This document shows positions 42,767 through 47,150 of a stretch of 47,150 nucleotides of DNA, piece after piece. The DNA comes from Faecalibacterium sp. An122 (GTDB lineage: Bacteria; Bacillota; Clostridia; Oscillospirales; Ruminococcaceae), in contig NZ_NFLL01000021.1 of assembly GCF_002160895.1 (NCBI RefSeq), positions 1-47,150 of the forward strand, read 5' to 3'. Every line of letters starts with the position of its first letter. Positions within the stretch are counted from its first letter, which is position 1. The position numbers and the translations under genes are program-made. The notes under the pieces are model-generated. The model saw only the letters and a list, made by a program, of their open reading frames with translations. It had not been told where the DNA came from and searched no databases.

Positions 42767-43157
42767 ATCGGAGCGGCGGGCAAAAGCCGTTAAGAAAAAC
42801 ACCCGTGCCGCCGTTTGAGGCCCTGAAAGTTTCCATGGGCCAGGCATGACAGTGTTTTTTAGGCTTTTGCCCAGAGCGACCACTTCTTTTGGGTCCAGGA
42901 GTCAGTCCTCTTGCGCTTAGCCGATTTTTGCGGCGCGCCGCGGAGGGCGCTTGCAAAAACCGGAGCGCTGCGCCAGCTTCGGCCCGGCTGTTTCGTCCAC
43001 TGGACGCGCCGGGCCAAAGCTGCCCTGGTCGTTAGGGAGGGTAGGGAGTCCAGAGGGCCTAGGGAGGGGGAGTCGAAACCCCCTCCCTGGCCCTCTGGCC
43101 CCAGCGGAGCGGACAAAGAGGAAAAAGAAACAGCGTGTTTAAGGTAGAGCAGAAACC
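42767..43157 (+). repeat. Dispersed structured repeat, family 2, copy B with insertion
   Basis: Homologous to 31088-31355, with arms GGGCAAAAGCC (42778-42788) and GGCTTTTGCCC (42862-42872). It shares CAGAGCGACCACTTCTTTTG and the block GGTCGTTAGGGAGGGTAGGG. Between the CCAGG and CCTGG arms it contains a family 3 element (42907-43020) that copy A lacks. Confidence 0.88.
42907..43020 (-). repeat. Dispersed palindromic repeat, family 3, inserted inside family 2 element
   Basis: On the minus strand it reads CGTCC-AGT-GGACG, then GCTGGCGCAGCGCTCCGG, a TTTTTGC/GCAAAAA stem and GGCTAAGCGCAAGAGG. It matches 47047-47150 almost end to end. Outer arms GCGCT/AGCGC pair. Confidence 0.85.
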
Positions 43158-43203
43158 AACAAAACACTGTAGATGATGATTGCATAAATGGAGAGATAGG
43201 AAT

Positions 43204-44277
43204 ATGACAAAACCCATTGTTGGCATCACCATGGGCGATCCTGCGGGCAACGGCCCCGAGATCACCGTCAAGGCCCTGGCCCATGGGGATATTTACGACC
43301 GGTGCCGGCCCATTGTGGTGGGCGACGCCAAAATGCTGGAACAGGCCAGGGGCTTTGTGGGCCGGCCGGATATCCGGATTCACCGCTGTGAAAAGGTCAG
43401 CGACGCCCTGTTCACCCCCGGCACCATCGACGTGCTGCATATGGAACTGATCCCCGATGTGGCCGCCTTTGAACTGGGCAAGGTGAGCGTGGAGGGCGGC
43501 AATGCGGCCTTCCAGTGCGTGAAAAAGGTCATCGAGCTGGCCATGGCCGGCGAGGTGGACGCCACCTGCACCAACGCCCTCAACAAGGAGGCCATGAACA
43601 AGGCTCTGGAGGCCGATGGCGGGGCTCATTCGGACGGCTATACCCATTTTGACGGCCATACCGAAATCTACGCCACCTACACCCACACCAAAAAGTACAC
43701 CATGATGCTGGCCCACCACGACCTGCGTGTGGTGCACGTGTCCACCCATTGCTCCCTGCGGGAGGCCTGCGACCGGGTCAAGAAGGCCCGGGTGCTGGAG
43801 GTCATCGAGATCGCCCACCGCGCCTGCAAGGATATGGGGATCGAGAACCCCCGTGTGGCGGTGGCCGGCCTGAACCCCCACTGCGGCGAAAACGGCCTGT
43901 TCGGCACCGAGGAGATCCAGGAGATCAAGCCCGCCATCGAGGCCGCCAAGGCCGAGGGCATCAACGCCATTGGCCCCATCCCGCCCGACAGCGTGTTCAG
44001 CGAGGCGCTGGGCGGCTGGTATGATATCGTGGTCTGCATGTACCACGACCAGGGCCATATCCCCCTCAAGACCGTGGGCTTTGTCTACGACAGGGAAAAG
44101 CAGACCTGGAAGGCGGTGGAGGGCGTCAACGTCACCCTGGGCCTGCCCATCATCCGCACCAGCGTGGACCACGGCACCGGCTTCGCCCTGGCGGGCAAGG
44201 GCACCAGCAACGAGCTGAGCCTGGTGAACGCCATCGACTATGCCGTCCGCATGGCCCATGGCCGCGAAAAAGCATAA
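43204..44277 (+). CDS. PdxA2-type 4-phospho-D-threonate/erythronate dehydrogenase
   Basis: 357 residues from the ATG at 43204; an ATG at 43180 is in frame but GGAG is better placed for 43204. N-terminus KPIVGITMGDPAGNGPEITV; metal and substrate residues lie in GHTEIYA, NPHCGENGLFG and VDHGTGFALAGKG. The family includes PdxA (vitamin B6) and PdxA2, which oxidises and decarboxylates 4-phospho-D-threonate or erythronate to DHAP. The acid-sugar kinase in the same gene set makes PdxA2 the better call. It is separated from the aldolase gene by 660 bp of repeats, so it may be transcribed from its own promoter. Confidence 0.87.
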   Translation: MTKPIVGITMGDPAGNGPEITVKALAHGDIYDRCRPIVVGDAKMLEQARGFVGRPDIRIHRCEKVSDALFTPGTIDVLHMELIPDVAAFELGKVSVEGGNAAFQCVKKVIELAMAGEVDATCTNALNKEAMNKALEADGGAHSDGYTHFDGHTEIYATYTHTKKYTMMLAHHDLRVVHVSTHCSLREACDRVKKARVLEVIEIAHRACKDMGIENPRVAVAGLNPHCGENGLFGTEEIQEIKPAIEAAKAEGINAIGPIPPDSVFSEALGGWYDIVVCMYHDQGHIPLKTVGFVYDREKQTWKAVEGVNVTLGLPIIRTSVDHGTGFALAGKGTSNELSLVNAIDYAVRMAHGREKA

Positions 44278-44327
44278 ACCCATACCAAAAGCCGGAGGGC
44301 GGGGAGGAATCCCAGGCCCAGACTGTC

Positions 44328-44451
44328 AAAAAAGTCCCGGCCGGACGACATGTGCGTACGGCTGGGACACCTACAGGGAAATTTGCCGCAGAGAGTGTGC
44401 GAGGCCGCAAGGCCGAGTGCGCGGTTCTGCGGCAAATTTTGTCCCCAGGGG
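44328..44451 (+). repeat. Dispersed structured repeat, family 4, short copy
   Basis: Nearly identical to 35607-35730 (the clear difference is CGGCTGGGA against CGGCCGGGA) and lacking the third stem-loop. The very high identity suggests recent copying or gene conversion. Confidence 0.92.
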
Positions 44452-44491
44452 CAAACACAGCGACCGCGTCCTGTGGACGATACAGCGAGGT

Positions 44492-44567
44492 GTGCTTGGC
44501 GCAGTGCTCCAATTTTTACAAGGGCATTTATGCCCGCAGGAAAAATTGGCTAAGCACAAGAGGACAG
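44492..44567 (+). repeat. Dispersed palindromic repeat, family 3, tandem copy 1
   Basis: GTGCT-CCAATTTTT pairs with AAAAATTGG-CTA-AGCAC around an inner GGGCAT/ATGCCC hairpin, followed by AAGAGGACAGC. Confidence 0.9.
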
Positions 44568-44626
44568 CCGTCCAAATTTTCAAGCGGACTGCGTCCGGCG
44601 CAGAAAATTTGGGTAACGGCAACCCG

Positions 44627-44696
44627 GGGCAGCGCTCCAATTTTTACAAGAGCATTTATGCCCGCAGAAAAAATTGGTTAAGCACAAGAGGACAGC
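44627..44696 (+). repeat. Dispersed palindromic repeat, family 3, tandem copy 2
   Basis: Same order as the copy 130 bp upstream: GCGCT-CCAATTTTT, inner GCATTTATGC, AAAAATTGG, AGCAC, then AAGAGGACAGC. The sequence between the two copies (44568-44626) is unrelated, though it has its own AAATTTT/AAAATTT arms. Confidence 0.9.
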
Positions 44697-45035
44697 GGCC
44701 TGTCCTTTGCGGGGGCGCGGCGCCGCCCAAAGGAAAGCCGGGCGCCGCAGCCCGGGGCCGCATCCCGGCTTTGCAGGGGCCCGGCGGGGAAAATCCGGCC
44801 CGGACGGCCTCTGCGCCGCGGCCGGGGAGGAAAAAGGGCTCAACTTGACTGTTTTTTGGCCAGAGTGTCCAATAACTTTTGAGATATGGTTTGAAAAAAA
44901 CAGGATTTGACGGTTTAGGTCTTGTTTTAGGTGGGGTTTTATGCTATTGTTATAGTACAGTACTGCGGGGTTTGGATGCCCTGCGGCGCAAAAACCGACA
45001 CCACAATGCAGTAAACAGACGAGGAGGACATTTCG
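44697..45035. other. Intergenic region upstream of the nucleotidase gene
   Basis: GC-rich then AT-rich, no gene. The right part holds the candidate promoter at 44922-44950 and the AGGAGG site (about 45020-45026). Confidence 0.5.
44922..44950 (+). promoter_or_regulatory. Candidate promoter of the 5'-nucleotidase gene
   Basis: TTGTTT (44922-44927), 17-bp spacer, TATTGT (44945-44950). An overlapping TATAGT a few bases on is an alternative -10. Confidence 0.45.
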
Positions 45036-46799
45036 ATGAAAAGCTATATATCCCGTCGTAATTTCCTGAAGGCCGCCGGTGCAGCCACCGGCGCAGCAGC
45101 GGCCCTGGGCCTGACTGCGGCCCCCCTGGGTGCAGACGCTTTCTATCCCCTGGTAGCGCCTGACAAGACCCCCATCACCATCCTGTACACCAACGATGTG
45201 CACACCTACATCGACAACGAGAGCCCGGATCTGACCTATGCTTCGATCGCTGCCCTGAAGCGGAGCTATGAGGATGCAGATATGGACGTGCTGCTGGTGG
45301 ATGCCGGCGACCACATCCAGGGCACCGCCTACGGCGCCATGGACAAGGGCGCTTCCATCATCAAGCTGATGAATTCCGCCGGCTATGACCTGGCCACTCT
45401 GGGCAACCATGAGTTTGACTACGGCATGGACCGCATCATGACCATCGTCAACGAGGAAGCCGACTTCCCCTACGTCAGCTGCAACTTCAAGGACCTGCGC
45501 ACCGGCAAGAAGGTGCTGCCCTCCATCAAGTATTTCTTCCGCGGCGGCCGGCTGCTGGCCTTCATCGGCGTCACCACCCCCGAGACCATCACCAAGTCCA
45601 CCCCCGCCTACTTCATGAACGCCGACCAGACCGAGTACATCTACGGCATTGACGGCGGCGACGACGGCAAGGAGCTGTACAAGGCCGTTCAGAAGGCCAT
45701 CGACGAGGCATGGCTGTACGCCGACTTCGTCATCGGCCTGGGCCACCTGGGCGTGGATGGTTCTTCGTCGCCCTGGACCAGCCGTGAGGTGATCCAGAAC
45801 ACGGTGGGCTTCAACGCCTTCATCGACGGCCACTCCCACACCGAGATGGCCGGCGAGATCGTCCGTGACGCCGAGGGCAACCCGGTGGTCCTGACCCAGA
45901 CCGGCTGCTACATGGGCAACGTGGGCCGTATGGTCATCAACACCGACCGCGACTTCACCACCGAGCTGATTTCCTCCACCAACCTGCAGGTGGTCAACGA
46001 GACCAAGTTCCTCCAGACCGACTGGATCGCCGCCGTGGACGATATGCTGGGCGAGAAGATCGCTGCCAGCCCGGTGAACTTCTACATCAACGACCCCGTC
46101 ACCGGCAAGCGCCTGATCCGCAGCCAGGAGACCAACATGGGCGACCTGGTGGCCGACGGCATCTATGCCTACTTCAACGAGATCGAGAAGCTGGACTGCG
46201 ACATCGCCATCATGAACGGCGGCGGCATCCGTGCCGACGTGCCGGCAGGCGACTGGACCTACATGACCTGCAAGACGGTCAGCCCCTTCGGGAACGTGGC
46301 CTGCCTGATGTCGGTGACCGGCGCCCAGATCCAGAACGCTCTGGAGTTCGGCGCCCGGTTTGCGGGTTCGGGCCAGGAGAACGGCGGTTTCCTGCAGGTT
46401 GCAGGCGCCACCTATGAGATCCACACCGATCTGCCCAACACCGTCCAGACCGACGACCAGAACGTCTGGACCGGCCCTGCCACCGGCACGCCGCGGGTAC
46501 AGAACGTCAAGATCTACAACCGCACCACCGGTACTTACGAGCCTCTGGATCCCAACCGCACCTACAACATGGCCGGCATGAACTACACCCTGCGCAGCCT
46601 GGGCGACGGCTTCGCCATGTTCGACGGCGCAACCCTGGTAAAGGATTACGTCTCGGAGGATTATCTGGTTCTGTCCAGCTACGCCATGCTGTTTGACGGC
46701 ACCACCATCACCACCGCCAACAGCCCCCTGGCCGACTATCCCGGCTACCTGCTGGACTACGAGAACCCCTACGGCGCCGGCCGCATCCAACTTTTCTGA
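45036..46799 (+). CDS. Secreted 5'-nucleotidase/UshA-family metallophosphoesterase
   Basis: 587 residues; GAGGAGG lies 9 nt upstream. The N-terminus MKSYISRRNFLKAAGAATG has SRRNFLK, a twin-arginine-type motif, followed by an Ala-rich hydrophobic stretch and a likely cleavage after ADA (about residue 35). The metallophosphatase domain has YTNDVHTYI, DAGDHIQGT, LGNHEFDYG and DGHSHTEM, all five metal-binding blocks. The C-terminal 5'-nucleotidase domain has ETNMGDLVADGI and MNGGGIRADVPAG. It releases phosphate and nucleosides from extracellular nucleotides. Monocistronic. The stop codon lies in the loop of the first hairpin of a family 1 repeat. Confidence 0.92.
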   Translation: MKSYISRRNFLKAAGAATGAAAALGLTAAPLGADAFYPLVAPDKTPITILYTNDVHTYIDNESPDLTYASIAALKRSYEDADMDVLLVDAGDHIQGTAYGAMDKGASIIKLMNSAGYDLATLGNHEFDYGMDRIMTIVNEEADFPYVSCNFKDLRTGKKVLPSIKYFFRGGRLLAFIGVTTPETITKSTPAYFMNADQTEYIYGIDGGDDGKELYKAVQKAIDEAWLYADFVIGLGHLGVDGSSSPWTSREVIQNTVGFNAFIDGHSHTEMAGEIVRDAEGNPVVLTQTGCYMGNVGRMVINTDRDFTTELISSTNLQVVNETKFLQTDWIAAVDDMLGEKIAASPVNFYINDPVTGKRLIRSQETNMGDLVADGIYAYFNEIEKLDCDIAIMNGGGIRADVPAGDWTYMTCKTVSPFGNVACLMSVTGAQIQNALEFGARFAGSGQENGGFLQVAGATYEIHTDLPNTVQTDDQNVWTGPATGTPRVQNVKIYNRTTGTYEPLDPNRTYNMAGMNYTLRSLGDGFAMFDGATLVKDYVSEDYLVLSSYAMLFDGTTITTANSPLADYPGYLLDYENPYGAGRIQLF

Positions 46800-47037
46800 A
46801 GAAAAGTTGGCAAAAGACTTTTCAATGTGTACCATGAAGTTTCCGGGTCTCCGTAACTTCCGCGGAACATGTGCGTTTTAGCTCGCTCGTTACGTCTGGG
46901 GCTGCGCCCCGATGCGATGCAAAGCCCGTTTTGACCTGATTCGATTAACCGGTACACACTGAAAAACCTATAAAATACAACAACCCTCGCCTCATCTAGG
47001 GGCGGGGGTTGTTTTTGGTTTAGAGCCCCACGGGGGC
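46787..47037 (+). repeat. Dispersed structured repeat, family 1, copy B (3'-end element)
   Basis: First hairpin CCAACTTTTC-TGAA-GAAAAGTTGG (46787-46810) contains the nucleotidase stop. TGTGTACC (46826-46833) and GGTACACA (46951-46958) can close a large loop holding the GGGGCTGCGCCCC hairpin. CTGAAAAACCTATA precedes the terminator CAACCCTCGCC/GGCGGGGGTTG (46981-47011) with TTTTT, then GGTTTAGAGCCCCACGGGGGC, shared with copy A. Confidence 0.88.
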
Positions 47038-47046
47038 AGCCGAGCC

Positions 47047-47150
47047 GACCGCGTTCAGTGAACGAAACAGGGAGGCGAGGCTGGCGCAGCGCTCCAATTT
47101 TCACAAGGGCGCACCGCCGCCCGCTGGGAAAATTGGCTAAGCGCAAGAGG
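47047..47150 (+). repeat. Dispersed palindromic repeat, family 3, right-edge copy
   Basis: CGTTC-AGT-GAACG hairpin, then GGCTGGCGCAGCGCTCCAAT, paired arms CCAATTTTC/GAAAATTGG and GCGCT/AGCGC, ending GCAAGAGG at the window edge. Closest to the copy inserted at 42907-43020. Confidence 0.88.

Noticed and set aside
43204-44277. pdxA of vitamin B6 synthesis
   Set aside because: No pdxJ or other B6 gene nearby, and the gene set includes a C4-acid kinase, so PdxA2-type function is more likely.

Overview
The window reads as chromosome of a high-GC, gut-type Clostridia (Bacillota, probably Oscillospiraceae of the Faecalibacterium/Subdoligranulum/Gemmiger kind). The basis is Gram-positive Shine-Dalgarno sites, a FabK-type fatty-acid operon closed by a MarR gene, a trehalose PTS operon, type VII secretion genes and zinc-ribbon membrane proteins. 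The genus is inference. About the first 15.5 kb is visibly less GC-rich than the rest, so the window looks like an accessory island joined to conserved chromosome.

Region 1 (1-5.3 kb, minus strand): a decaying type VII secretion (T7SSb/Yuk-Ess) locus next to an IS5-family transposase end. The FtsK-like motor gene essC has lost its two middle ATPase domains and carries a frameshift. A YukD/EsaB ubiquitin-like gene, three WXG100 genes (one with an early amber stop) and one long WXG-type effector follow. Region 2 (5.9-7.6 kb): two small membrane proteins and a BspA-type leucine-rich-repeat protein.

Region 3 (8.0-15.4 kb, plus): a tight five-gene operon. It encodes a large repeat protein with 126-bp tandem repeats, a soluble VirD4/TraD-like ATPase, and three zinc-ribbon membrane proteins: one with a large external domain, one PH-like, and one a probable L,D-transpeptidase pseudo-enzyme whose catalytic His and Cys are replaced by Glu and Asp. 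No relaxase or conjugation gene is nearby. This is the best candidate here for an undescribed system. A broken Xre regulator marks the edge of the island.

Region 4 (16-20.6 kb): MATE exporter plus cytidylate-kinase-like protein (overlapping genes), a SnoaL-GGDEF diguanylate cyclase and a CE2-like SGNH esterase. Region 5 (21-30.7 kb): a complete type II fatty-acid operon, acpP-accBCDA-fabH-fabK-fabD-fabG-fabF-fabZ, followed by a MarR regulator, with a palindromic operator in the leader. Region 6 (31.4-35.5 kb): divergent treR and treP-treC with repeated operators. Region 7 (35.8-44.3 kb): a PrpR-type regulator divergent from an operon of four-carbon acid-sugar kinase, sialidase-like BNR protein, iron alcohol dehydrogenase, DHDPS-family aldolase and PdxA2-type dehydrogenase, probably for catabolism of a sugar acid to DHAP. 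Region 8 (45-46.8 kb): a secreted 5'-nucleotidase with a twin-arginine-like signal.

In the GC-rich half the spaces between operons hold at least four families of dispersed, structured, non-coding repeats (about 70-390 bp). The copies differ in sequence while the stems stay paired, and one element is inserted inside another. No rRNA, tRNA or CRISPR array was seen.
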